From positions 1 through 19,213 of the forward strand of contig JBBRTW010000087.1 of assembly GCA_038244055.1 (NCBI GenBank): DNA of 19,213 nt. The letters run 5' to 3'. Source of the stretch: DASPKW01 sp038244055 (GTDB lineage: Bacteria; Planctomycetota; Phycisphaerae; Tepidisphaerales; Tepidisphaeraceae). Positions 1 to 7,038 of the stretch are shown in pieces. Positions within the stretch are counted from its first letter, which is position 1. Every line of letters begins with the position of its first letter. Made by a program: the position numbers and the translations under genes. The notes under the pieces were generated by a model. That model searched no databases. It was given only the letters and a program-made list of their open reading frames with translations, and was not told the origin of the DNA.

Positions 1-2
1 CG

Positions 3-116
3 GCGATGAGCGAACTGGATCAGTTCCTGCCAGACCGATGGAAGGCGGAGGATCTGACGCAATCCCAACCTCCAACCCAGGCGTCAACCCAAACTTCCCC
101 AACCCCCGCAACCTGA
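3..116 (+). CDS. C-terminal fragment, possibly IS66-family transposase (TnpC)
   Basis: An open frame enters from the left edge and stops with TGA at 114-116, leaving 37 residues of an incomplete protein. The first part, MSELDQFLPDRWKAED, resembles the short conserved tail of IS66 TnpC transposases, where an 'I/L-D-E/Q-L-L-P-x-R-W' pattern closes the protein. The last 20 or so residues are Gln/Pro/Thr-rich and look like an unconserved tail. The identification rests on about 14 residues, so it is tentative; another protein ending in this motif is possible. I see no IS66-type terminal inverted repeat in the next 180 bases. Positions 117-296 show no other supported gene. Confidence 0.4.
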   Translation, partial: AMSELDQFLPDRWKAEDLTQSQPPTQASTQTSPTPAT

Positions 117-296
117 ACCACCCCGAATCACCGGGAGTCCGAGGCACCCGCAAGGATGGGGACTGTGGTCCGCGGAACGGACACGATATTTCGATGCTGG
201 TGCCTCAGAAGCGTCGGAGCAAATAGTCGGCAGTGTCATCCGCCCTGTGGCCTGAAGATGTGCAGATATCGCGGGCGTTCCCAAAAACCTTTGGCA

Positions 297-1736
297 TCAC
301 TTCGCACATCTGTTAGTCGCGCGGTTCCTGCGGGGAAAGCCCGGCGGTCGGCGACGACAGGCACCGGCTTTCATTCCCGCCGACTCCTTCAGTTCGCGGA
401 TTCGCTGCCGGTAGGTTGTTCCACGCCTCGAATCAACATTGGGCGGCATCCACGGAAGCGCCTGCTCGTACCTCGACGCAATATCGCCGGGCGCGGCGGC
501 TGCACGAGACCGGTTGTACACGGCAATCAGCTCTGCGGCCTGGTCATCCAAGAGCGGCTTGGCGCGGGTGCGAAACCGGCTCGAAAGCCCGCCTTCAATC
601 GTGCCGCAATTTGTTGCCCCGGCCAATGCCTCAATCAGCGGAAAATCGCTCGGCCGGTCATTTGCCGCCAGCACCGGCGCGACGTCATAGCAGTATGGCA
701 TTTCCGCTGGCTGCCATCGCGCTTCACACCGGTCGGCCCACTCCGTCACGGTGATCGGCGGGGTCAGGAAGACCAGCCGCGATCCTTTCGGCCCACCCTG
801 AACGAAGCCCAGCCGAGCGCCCCGAAGCCGGTCGGCATGGCGCGGGTTAAAGAGGTTCGAAGAGTGGCAGCCGGTACAACCGAAACTCCCGAACTCCCAG
901 TACGGATCAGAACGGGCCTCGCTGGGATCTTGGATTGGACGGCGGAGTTGGATCAGGAAAATCTTCTCGGCCATCGCGGGCTCGGTTGCCGAATCGGGAT
1001 TGTCGCGCGCCGTGAGTGTCGCGCCTTGCGATAGAAACCAGTCGTAGAACTTCGCGGGCTGGAGGAATGCGGGCGGCACGGCGCTGCGCTGGATGAATCC
1101 ATCTTTGACCGAGAGCCCGCCCCAGGTTTCAAGCAGGTCACGGCGGACGCGGTATGACCCATCCCGCCATTCACCAATGGGTATCGAGCGATCCAACCGA
1201 CCGGAAACTTCCCGCCGGGCGCGCACAACCAGATCTGTCGGCCCGCGCGTGGCCTTGCGGGTGTGGGCATTGTCATCCCAGCGTGCCTTGGGAACCTCCG
1301 ACACCGGCAAAACCTCGTCAACGACGTAGAGTCCCACCATTGCGTAGACCAGCCGGTGTTCACATGGCCTGATGGGCCGGAGCCCGGCATAGAACACGAG
1401 CAGGTCACCGGCCGCCATGCCCACAATCCCGGCGCCGCGGCGGCCACCATTATCTCCATAGGTCAGATGGCCGAAGTCGGGATCGAGGTGCATCGATCGC
1501 GTGGTCAGCGCCGCCGGGAATTTCAAGTCGCCATCGAGTGTCTTGGAATGTTCGCGGCAAAATCCCTGGAGCGCGGGAATGATCATCGTGTACGGTCGGT
1601 CGCAGCCGGGGTGGAAGACCGTCTTAACGCTCTCGGGGATCGGCACGTACACGAACCGTCCAGTGGCCGGATCGACAGGTGCGTTCCATTCGCCGTAGGC
1701 TTGGTCGACCGCGACTCGGATAAGAAGGGCTTTCAT
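297..1736 (-). CDS. Nmad3-like (nucleotide modification associated) protein with CxxCH-bearing C-terminal half
   Basis: This 479-residue protein has no signal peptide or membrane segment, so it is probably cytoplasmic. The N-terminal half (about 1-250) opens with MKALLIRVAVDQAYGEWNAP, then has VYVPIPE near 29-35, a HLDPDFG segment (83-89) and GDLLVFYAGLRPI (110-122). This order resembles the Nmad3 family, known as a domain associated with DNA-modification systems; its biochemical activity is not established. The C-terminal half (about 257-450) contains FGSFGCTGCHSSNLFNP (282-298) and further cysteines at 337, 349 and 377, so it may bind a metal. The frame stays open to 1964, but the start at 1736 is preferred because conserved-looking sequence begins there and the 76-residue extension looks unconserved. 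There is no Shine-Dalgarno. A TAGAAT hexamer lies at 1753-1748 on the minus strand. The gene is divergent from the PQQ-repeat gene. Family call moderate; function unknown. Confidence 0.6.
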   Translation of the reverse strand: MKALLIRVAVDQAYGEWNAPVDPATGRFVYVPIPESVKTVFHPGCDRPYTMIIPALQGFCREHSKTLDGDLKFPAALTTRSMHLDPDFGHLTYGDNGGRRGAGIVGMAAGDLLVFYAGLRPIRPCEHRLVYAMVGLYVVDEVLPVSEVPKARWDDNAHTRKATRGPTDLVVRARREVSGRLDRSIPIGEWRDGSYRVRRDLLETWGGLSVKDGFIQRSAVPPAFLQPAKFYDWFLSQGATLTARDNPDSATEPAMAEKIFLIQLRRPIQDPSEARSDPYWEFGSFGCTGCHSSNLFNPRHADRLRGARLGFVQGGPKGSRLVFLTPPITVTEWADRCEARWQPAEMPYCYDVAPVLAANDRPSDFPLIEALAGATNCGTIEGGLSSRFRTRAKPLLDDQAAELIAVYNRSRAAAAPGDIASRYEQALPWMPPNVDSRRGTTYRQRIRELKESAGMKAGACRRRPPGFPRRNRATNRCAK

Positions 1737-2094
1737 GGGATGGTCCGATTCTAAACGGATCAATCGCGTTCCGCCTGCATCGCGATCCTTAATTCGAGCG
1801 GTCAGTGTCACACTGCCGTCAGTGGCCAAGTTATCAAACAGCAGGCAACGGCGAAGGTGATGGAGATTCACACGCCCTTTGCCGACCGGCCCGACATTCG
1901 TATCGGCGTGATCGACACGGACTGACTTGTCCGCCAACCGTGCCGTGTTGCCATGGCCAACCACTGCGTTCCTTTGGATTGATCGGCACGCATGGCACTA
2001 TAAGCCCGCCGCGCTATTCTACTGGAAGTCGCAATGCCGCAGCTTATAAGTGAGTTGTCGGCTTCGACGTGTGGCAATTCAAAGGAATGACATC
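1737..2094. other. Divergent intergenic region (358 bp)
   Basis: This lies between the Nmad3-like gene (minus) and the PQQ-repeat gene (plus). It holds a 13-base palindrome, CAGTGTCACACTG, at 1803-1815 (6-bp arms around a central C), about 70 bases upstream of the minus-strand start. A TATAAG hexamer is at 1999-2004, with TTGGAT at 1974-1979 upstream at a poor 19-base spacing. The Shine-Dalgarno for the plus gene is AGGAA at 2083-2087. No convincing gene or RNA is seen. Confidence 0.5.
1748..1753 (-). promoter_or_regulatory. Candidate -10 element of the Nmad3-like gene
   Basis: On the minus strand the hexamer TAGAAT (5 of 6 to TATAAT) ends 12 bases before the ATG at 1736, and no Shine-Dalgarno lies between. 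A start of transcription about 7 bases past the hexamer would give a leader of about 5 bases. No good -35 was found, so this rests on the hexamer and its position. Confidence 0.3.
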
Positions 2095-2424
2095 ATGGCG
2101 CGATCAACTGGCAAACCCGTATTCGTCGGCATCAAGGGCAGCATCTTGGCACTGGAGCGGGCCACTGGACGGCAACTTTGGCAAACGCCGTTGAAGGGCA
2201 GCGACTTCGTAAATCTGGTGCTGGATGGAGATGATCTGCTGGCCACAACGCGCGGGGAGGTCTTTTGCCTCGATCCGGCCAGCGGCCGAATCCGCTGGAA
2301 CAACCCACTCAAAGGAATGGGCTGGGGTCTGGCGACCATCGCCACATCTTATCCCGCCGCGATGAAGCCCGCGATGGCGGAATATCGCCGTCAGCAGGAA
2401 GCGGCACAATCCAGCGGTGGCTGA
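2095..2424 (+). CDS. Small PQQ-repeat (beta-propeller-blade) protein
   Basis: This 109-residue protein has two PQQ-like repeats. The first runs VGIKGSILALERATGRQLWQ (11-30); the second runs from about residue 50 and includes GEVFCLDPASGRIRW (54-68). Each has the usual 'xxALDxxTGxxxWQ' pattern, in which Trp closes a propeller blade. Two repeats are far too few for a full seven- or eight-bladed propeller, so it must oligomerise, form a partial sheet or be a family of its own. I believe similar short proteins ending in a KGMGxG segment occur in planctomycetes; their role is unknown. No signal peptide is present, so it should be cytoplasmic, unlike the downstream genes. The ATG at 2095 is chosen because AAAGGAA (2081-2087) is well spaced before it. 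A strong hairpin follows the stop, so it is probably monocistronic. Confidence 0.85.
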   Translation: MARSTGKPVFVGIKGSILALERATGRQLWQTPLKGSDFVNLVLDGDDLLATTRGEVFCLDPASGRIRWNNPLKGMGWGLATIATSYPAAMKPAMAEYRRQQEAAQSSGG

Positions 2425-2451
2425 GCTGATCGATCCCTCAAGGGGCATCCA

Positions 2452-2480
2452 GTCGCCGCGCCGAACCCTGGCGCGGTGAC
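2452..2480 (+). terminator. GC-rich hairpin after the PQQ-repeat gene (terminator without U-tract)
   Basis: An 11-bp stem (one G-T wobble) pairs 2452-2462 with 2470-2480 around a 7-base loop (2463-2469). The core is CCGCGCC / GGCGCGG. It begins 28 bases after the PQQ gene stop and lies before the heparinase-like gene. No run of T follows on either strand, so it is not a textbook Rho-independent terminator; it may stall polymerase or protect the 3' end. Confidence 0.45.
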
Positions 2481-2517
2481 AAAGATCGGCGTGCCGATGG
2501 CCAGGTTGCTCTTATCC

Positions 2518-2525
2518 GGTACCAT
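2518..2525 (+). promoter_or_regulatory. Candidate -10 region giving a leaderless heparinase-like mRNA
   Basis: GGTACCAT ends exactly 7 bases before the GTG start at 2532, the spacing expected if transcription starts on the start codon. It matches GGTATCAT before the second heparinase-like gene in 7 of 8 bases. There is no Shine-Dalgarno. The match to TATAAT is modest (TACCAT), so this is suggestive only. Confidence 0.3.
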
Positions 2526-2531
2526 ATCCGC

Positions 2532-4961
2532 GTGCCCAGACTGAGCAGTCTACGAGCGATGGTCATTGCGGTGCTTGTCGCCCTGGCGGCGATCCACGCC
2601 GTCGCAGCGGAGAGGCTTCGAGCGACGTTGCCCGACAGTTTCAAGCCCATCACGCTGGAAGCCAATCAGCCTTTGTTCCACATTCCACCGGACTCGCCGC
2701 TGGCCAGGAACGAGCATCCTCGCCTGCTCCTGTCCACCGGCGATCTTGAACGACTGCACGCCCGCATGAAAGATCCCCGCATCTTGCAGGAATACGCGGC
2801 GATCAAGCGACAAGCCCAGGGAGAATGGAAGTGCGAATCGGATTCCTGCAAGCACGCCCTGCTTTGGAAGCTCACGGGCGAGCGCAAATACCTCGACGCG
2901 ATCCGCCGCTCCCCGGAGTTCAAGAAACCGACATGGCTCTTCGGCTGGCCTGCGACGATGGATCTGATCTGGGAGGATCTTGCGCCCGGTGAACGACGTG
3001 AACTCTCGGATCTGCTCGCCCGGGCCGTCGGCAAAGACGGAACGCTGTACTGGCGCTCGACGCTGCACCTGGTCAGTGTGTTCTACGAGGGCGGCAAAGG
3101 CCCCAATGACGCGGTCTTCCTGCAGCGCATGCGCCACGATTTCCAGGAGACGCTGATCCGATGGACGGACAAGCTTAACCACTGGGCGGCCGGGCGGGGC
3201 GGGTCGGACATGAGCCACGGCTACAACGGCGAGCACGCCTACTGGGAGCCATTCATCGCCGCCATCGCCTGGTCGCACGCCACCGGCGAGGATTACCTCG
3301 GCCGCGCCGACTTCGCCCGGTATCAAAGCGCTTTCTACTGGTATCACTTCGTCCCCGGCCTCGATCCATTGACGGTGGAGAAGATCGGCGTCACGCGCAC
3401 GGCGGACGATGCCACCGCCGTCGCCCCCGGCCACGTCGGCTCGAATAATCTGCTCTTCTTGACCTTTACGCGTGAGAATGATGGATTGGGTCTGGCGTGG
3501 ATGGAGAAATACCGGTCGCAGGAGCCGCATTGGAACAAGGATCGCGAGGCGCTGGGGCGTTTGCTCTGGTGGGAACCGGAGCAAAAGCCCATCGACCCGG
3601 CCACCCTGCCGCTCACCCGGCTCTTTCCAACCTCCGGCCATGTCATCATGCGCTCCGACTGGGGTGATGATGCGACCTTCGCCACGTTCCGCTGCGGGCG
3701 ATTCGGGGAGATCGACGGCACCTGGGGACGCAACAACGCCGACAATCTCAGTTTCACACTCCGCAAGCGCGGGCCGCTGGCGATCGACTCGGGGCCGGTG
3801 CATGGCCAGAACACCACCGTACTCAAATTCCTGGGCGACGGCGCGGATTCGAGCGTCCCGGCGATCGGGAACTACGGCCGACAAACCATCGCCCACAACT
3901 CCATCACCCTCGGCGACGGCGAGTACGTTCACAAGGACTGGCAGGGTAAACCCACGAGCACGGTTCGACGCGGCGGGCAGTCCGTGCCCCAGGCGAAGGA
4001 TTGGTGGGGAAAGTGGGGATTCGCCGGGCCGCAGCGCGACTTCATGCAAGGGCGGATGACCGCCTACTGCACACATCCGCTTTTCGACTACGCCTGCGGC
4101 GATGCCCGCTTCAGCTACCCACCAGAATCAGGCATTGAGGAGATTACGCGGCAATTCATCTTCCTCAAACCCGATCTGTTCATCGTTTACGACCGGCTGG
4201 TATTGGCCGATCCATCCCAAACGCCCTGCTGGATGCTCCACAGCCTGCGCGAGCCCCGGGCCAGCGGCGACGAGAAGCCGCTGACGCCCCAGGAGATCGG
4301 CCCGCAATTCTGGTGGAACGGCAAAGAGCGCGTTCCCCACCCCAGTCCCGGCGGGCACTTCACCCTGGGCGGCGACGGCTTTGTTGTTGAATCTGGCTCA
4401 CCGGGAAAGAGCGATGGCGGTTGGCTGGCCGTCCGCACGCTGTTCCCTCCAGAGCGGGATTGCCAGCGGAAGAAAGTCGGCGGCAAGGATCATGATTTTG
4501 AAGTCGGTGGCGTGCAGTATGGCCTGAGCGATGAAGGGTACAAGATGGCCGACAGCCGGTACGCCGTGGGGAGCACCATCGGGCTCCTGGGATGGCGGGT
4601 GGAGCTAAGATCCAGGTCGACCTCGAAGTCCGTCGAGTTCCTGCATGTTATGCAGGTGGGGATCGACGGGCACCAATCCGCGGCGCTACGGCAGGCAACC
4701 TGCCAAACCACTGATGAAGCGCACACCATCGCGATCCAGCAGGGCAACCGGCGATATATGTTGCGTTTGAACCGCAGCGGCCCGCGCGGAGGCTCCATCA
4801 CCGTGCCGGGCGAAGCGCCTGAACTGCATGAACTGCTGCCCGACAAGATTGAAGATCACTGGCGGCACTTCAGCGCCGATCCAATGTACAAGGCCTGGAC
4901 GACCGACGCCCGCTACAGGGTCGTGATTGGGGCGAGCGAACTGGACGCCACGCCGCGATAA
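2532..4961 (+). CDS. Secreted heparinase II/III-family protein (polysaccharide lyase-like)
   Basis: This 809-residue protein is probably an exported polysaccharide lyase or relative. The start is the GTG at 2532: it supplies the basic n-region MPRLSSLRA ahead of the hydrophobic core VIAVLVALAAIHAVAA (11-26). The ATG at 2559 would lose those positive charges, and no start codon lies upstream in frame before the stop at 2427. After cleavage, EHPRLLLSTGDLERLHARM (61-79) is typical of the N-terminal helical domain of heparinase II-type proteins. The beta-sandwich half starts near GHVIMRSDW (369-377), with NADNLSFTLRKRGPLAIDSG (402-421) and TIAHNSITL (452-460), the conserved 'HN' strand. Family members cleave uronate-containing polysaccharides by beta-elimination; the substrate here cannot be read. 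The usual H-x-H-x-D motif is instead R-N-N-A-D (400-404), so catalysis may differ. It converges with the DUF4139 remnant, 20 bases away. Confidence 0.85.
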   Translation: MPRLSSLRAMVIAVLVALAAIHAVAAERLRATLPDSFKPITLEANQPLFHIPPDSPLARNEHPRLLLSTGDLERLHARMKDPRILQEYAAIKRQAQGEWKCESDSCKHALLWKLTGERKYLDAIRRSPEFKKPTWLFGWPATMDLIWEDLAPGERRELSDLLARAVGKDGTLYWRSTLHLVSVFYEGGKGPNDAVFLQRMRHDFQETLIRWTDKLNHWAAGRGGSDMSHGYNGEHAYWEPFIAAIAWSHATGEDYLGRADFARYQSAFYWYHFVPGLDPLTVEKIGVTRTADDATAVAPGHVGSNNLLFLTFTRENDGLGLAWMEKYRSQEPHWNKDREALGRLLWWEPEQKPIDPATLPLTRLFPTSGHVIMRSDWGDDATFATFRCGRFGEIDGTWGRNNADNLSFTLRKRGPLAIDSGPVHGQNTTVLKFLGDGADSSVPAIGNYGRQTIAHNSITLGDGEYVHKDWQGKPTSTVRRGGQSVPQAKDWWGKWGFAGPQRDFMQGRMTAYCTHPLFDYACGDARFSYPPESGIEEITRQFIFLKPDLFIVYDRLVLADPSQTPCWMLHSLREPRASGDEKPLTPQEIGPQFWWNGKERVPHPSPGGHFTLGGDGFVVESGSPGKSDGGWLAVRTLFPPERDCQRKKVGGKDHDFEVGGVQYGLSDEGYKMADSRYAVGSTIGLLGWRVELRSRSTSKSVEFLHVMQVGIDGHQSAALRQATCQTTDEAHTIAIQQGNRRYMLRLNRSGPRGGSITVPGEAPELHELLPDKIEDHWRHFSADPMYKAWTTDARYRVVIGASELDATPR

Positions 4962-4981
4962 AGGTTGTGTCGCGGGGAGGT

Positions 4982-5610
4982 TCACGGGGCGGGCCGCGCC
5001 TCTTCCAGCGTGACATTGTTCTGTTTGGCATTGCGCCCCTGATGCCGGACCATCTCAAAGAGCAGGTCGGATTTCCTGCCCGCATCCACGGTCGCGGTGA
5101 ACTGGGGCGTCTGAAAATCAAACAGCGTGGGCTTGAGCTGGCTGCGGAAGATAACATGGCCAGGGAAGGATCGGCGGATTTCGACTTCGATTGGCTTGGC
5201 CGTGTAATTGCGGATGCGCTGGGTGAAGACTTCGTGGTCGTCCCAGCCCACCACCGAGGAGTTGACCTCGACCTGCACGCCGCCGCCGATCTTGCGGAAG
5301 ACATTCGCGCCATTGACCTTCAGCCAGATCTCATCGCGCGACGCCCGGAGCTTGATCAGCTCGAAGATGACACTGGGATCGACGCCCAGATTCAACTCGA
5401 TCTTGTCGCCGATGGGGATGTACTTGATGGCCTGGGCGGTGAGATAGCTCAGCCCATTGCGGCCGTTGTCGCGGAAGATGCGGACTGTGCCGTCAGGCAG
5501 CGGCGTGGTGCCCAGCTTGGAATCGATGTTGTTGGTGAGCAGGTACATCCGCACGAGCTGATGCCCAGGAAAAGGGCGGCGAGAATCAGAAACGCGCGTT
5601 TGAGGTTCAT
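4982..5610 (-). pseudogene. Decayed DUF4139-type secreted protein gene
   Basis: A 190-codon open frame (5554 down to 4982) encodes what looks like only the C-terminal part of a DUF4139-type protein: LPDGTVRIFRDNGRNGLSYL, KYIPIGDKIELNLG, SSVVGWDDHEVFTQRIRNYT and KQNNVTLEEA. Its only starts are internal-looking (GTG at 5554). Just upstream, in another frame, an ATG at 5610 encodes a good signal peptide, MNLKRAFLILAALFLGISS, then runs out of frame into the open frame. The simplest reading is that an internal deletion removed most of the N-terminal domains and joined the signal sequence out of frame to the C-terminal domain. DUF4139 proteins are usually several hundred residues long; their function is unknown (the MuiA-type group is in the same family). 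Alternatives are a base-call error in a short secreted protein, or expression of the C-terminal piece alone. Confidence 0.7.
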
Positions 5611-5730
5611 CGTCGATCTATGGAGGTGAAGGAAACTGAAGTTGATTACACCGTATAAGGTTAGATGCGCCTTAGCGCAGGATGTTCCCGAAGAACTTCA
5701 TGCGGCTCGACCGTCCCAACCGACCGGCCA

Positions 5731-5739
5731 TGTTATCAT
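5731..5739 (+). promoter_or_regulatory. Candidate extended -10 promoter of the alginate-lyase-like gene
   Basis: TGTTATCAT fits an extended -10 (TGn followed by TATCAT, 5 of 6 to consensus). It lies about 60 bases before the ATG at 5800. A clear -35 is not seen, as is allowed with an extended -10. The same TGnTAT(C/G)AT pattern occurs before two other genes here. Confidence 0.4.
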
Positions 5740-5799
5740 GCCCCAACCGCAATGAATCCCCCTCCCCGTGCCATCCAGTCGCATTCAACCGGAGCAAGC

Positions 5800-7005
5800 A
5801 TGAACGTCTTTCGCACAGTGTGGGTCGTCGCCGTGATACTCCTCAGTGCCCAGGCCCATGGAGCCGATGGGCCAAGGATTTTCTCGGCCGATCCGGCCGC
5901 GTTGTCGCAGATCAAACAGCGACTGGCCAAGGCGGATGCCGCGCTGGCCCCGGCCTACGAAGGATTGCTCCGTGATGCCGACAAGGCTTTGAAGTCCAAA
6001 CCCACTTCGGTGATGGATAAGCCCAAGGTCGCTCACAGCGGCGATAAGCACGACTACGCCAGCTTCGCCCCATATTTCTGGCCCGATCCAAAGACGGCGG
6101 ACGGCTTGCCTTACATCCGCAAGGATGGCCAGCGCAATCGCGAACTCCAGGCGGGCGGCGACTCCCCGGCATTTGAAAAGCTGCTTGGTGAAACCAACAC
6201 CCTGGCGCTGGCGTTCTACTTCAGCGGCCGCGAAGCTTACGCCGAGCATGCGGCAGCGCTGCTGCGCACCTGGTTTCTCGACCCCGCCACGAAGATGAAC
6301 CCCAACTTCACCCACGCCCAGGCCATTCCCGGCGTAACTGATGGGCGGGGCATCGGCCTGATCGAGTTCCGGGGCATGTACCTTCTGGTGGATGCGCTGG
6401 GATTCCTCGAAGCCTCCAAGTCATGGACGGAGCAAGACCGCACCGCCATGCGACAATGGCTGGCCGACTACTGGCAATGGCTCCAGACCCACAAGAACGC
6501 CAAAGATGAGAGAGCCGCGAAGAACAACCACGGCATGTGGTTCGACGTGCAGGAGACGGCGCTGGCGCTTTACCTTGGAAAGGGCGATGAAGCGCGGGGA
6601 ATCTGCGAGCAGTTTAAGACGCAGCGCATCGCCGCCCAGATCCGCCCCGATGGACAGATGCCCCTTGAAACCGAGCGCGCCGATGGATGGGGTTACACCT
6701 TGTTCAATCTGAATGCGATGACCATCATGGCCTGCCTGGGCCAGCGGGTGGGTGTCGACTTGTGGCAATATCAGGGGCCCGATGGCCAGTCCATTCGCAA
6801 GGCGGTGGATTTTGTCGTGCCGTACCTCAACCCGGACAAGAAATGGCCCTTCAAACCGGTCAAGGAACTGACCGGCGACCGCCTGATTGTTCCCCTGCAT
6901 TATGCGGAACGAGCGTATGGGCCTGACACTTACAAGGCGGCGATCGAACGGATCAGTGCCGACAAGCGGAGCAGCAGTTATTCCGTCCTGGGCTATCCCC
7001 GGTAA
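5800..7005 (+). CDS. Secreted alginate-lyase-family protein (Pfam Alginate_lyase, PL5-like)
   Basis: This 401-residue protein has an alpha/alpha-barrel alginate lyase signature and is probably exported. The signal peptide is MNVFRTVWVVAVILLSAQAH, with cleavage near residue 20. SFAPYFWPDP (88-97) then PYIRKDGQRNRE (104-115) match the N-terminal pattern of the family. NNHGMWFDVQ (242-251) is the conserved active-site segment with H244. ETERADGWGYTLFNLNAM (290-307) supplies R293 and Y299 at the places of the family's Arg/Tyr. Known members depolymerise alginate by beta-elimination, but the Pfam family is broad and many members have untested substrates. The ATG at 5800 is chosen for the signal peptide and for GGAG at 5791-5794. 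The frame runs upstream to 5665, but that part lacks conservation signs. It is divergent from the DUF4139 remnant and convergent with the sialidase-like gene. Confidence 0.85.
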   Translation: MNVFRTVWVVAVILLSAQAHGADGPRIFSADPAALSQIKQRLAKADAALAPAYEGLLRDADKALKSKPTSVMDKPKVAHSGDKHDYASFAPYFWPDPKTADGLPYIRKDGQRNRELQAGGDSPAFEKLLGETNTLALAFYFSGREAYAEHAAALLRTWFLDPATKMNPNFTHAQAIPGVTDGRGIGLIEFRGMYLLVDALGFLEASKSWTEQDRTAMRQWLADYWQWLQTHKNAKDERAAKNNHGMWFDVQETALALYLGKGDEARGICEQFKTQRIAAQIRPDGQMPLETERADGWGYTLFNLNAMTIMACLGQRVGVDLWQYQGPDGQSIRKAVDFVVPYLNPDKKWPFKPVKELTGDRLIVPLHYAERAYGPDTYKAAIERISADKRSSSYSVLGYPR

Positions 7006-7012
7006 TGGCAGG

Positions 7013-7038
7013 AAACGCGTTCGGCCGCAACGGCGTTT
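7013..7038. terminator. Weak hairpin between convergent genes
   Basis: AAACGC (7013-7018) and GCGTTT (7033-7038) form a 6-bp stem around a 14-base loop between the alginate-lyase-like and sialidase-like stop codons, overlapping the latter. It could serve both convergent genes, but the stem is short and only two or three T follow on the plus strand. Confidence 0.25.

Noticed and set aside
178..189. 12-base sequence CGGACACGATAT also found inverted at 11115-11126
   Set aside because: A match of this length is expected by chance several times in 19 kb and no longer similarity surrounds it.
156..1034. 292-codon plus-strand open frame, with others such as 1263-1754
   Set aside because: They overlap the Nmad3-like gene on the opposite strand and encode low-complexity Arg/Pro-rich sequence.
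1083..1110. Idea of a cytochrome-c-like role for the CxxCH motif in the Nmad3-like protein
   Set aside because: The protein has no signal peptide for export, and haem attachment occurs outside the cytoplasm. A metal site is more likely. The motif itself is encoded near 864-878, not here.
1737..1964. 76-codon N-terminal extension of the Nmad3-like protein
   Set aside because: The extension looks unconserved and the family-like start MKALLIRV is at 1736, near a -10-like hexamer.
2550..4076. 508-codon open frame on the minus strand
   Set aside because: It is antisense to the heparinase-like gene, has no domain or signal peptide and has biased composition; it is a shadow of GC-rich coding sequence.
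5665..5799. 45-codon extension of the alginate-lyase-like protein
   Set aside because: It would bury the signal peptide and contains the candidate promoter; ATG 5800 has a Shine-Dalgarno.
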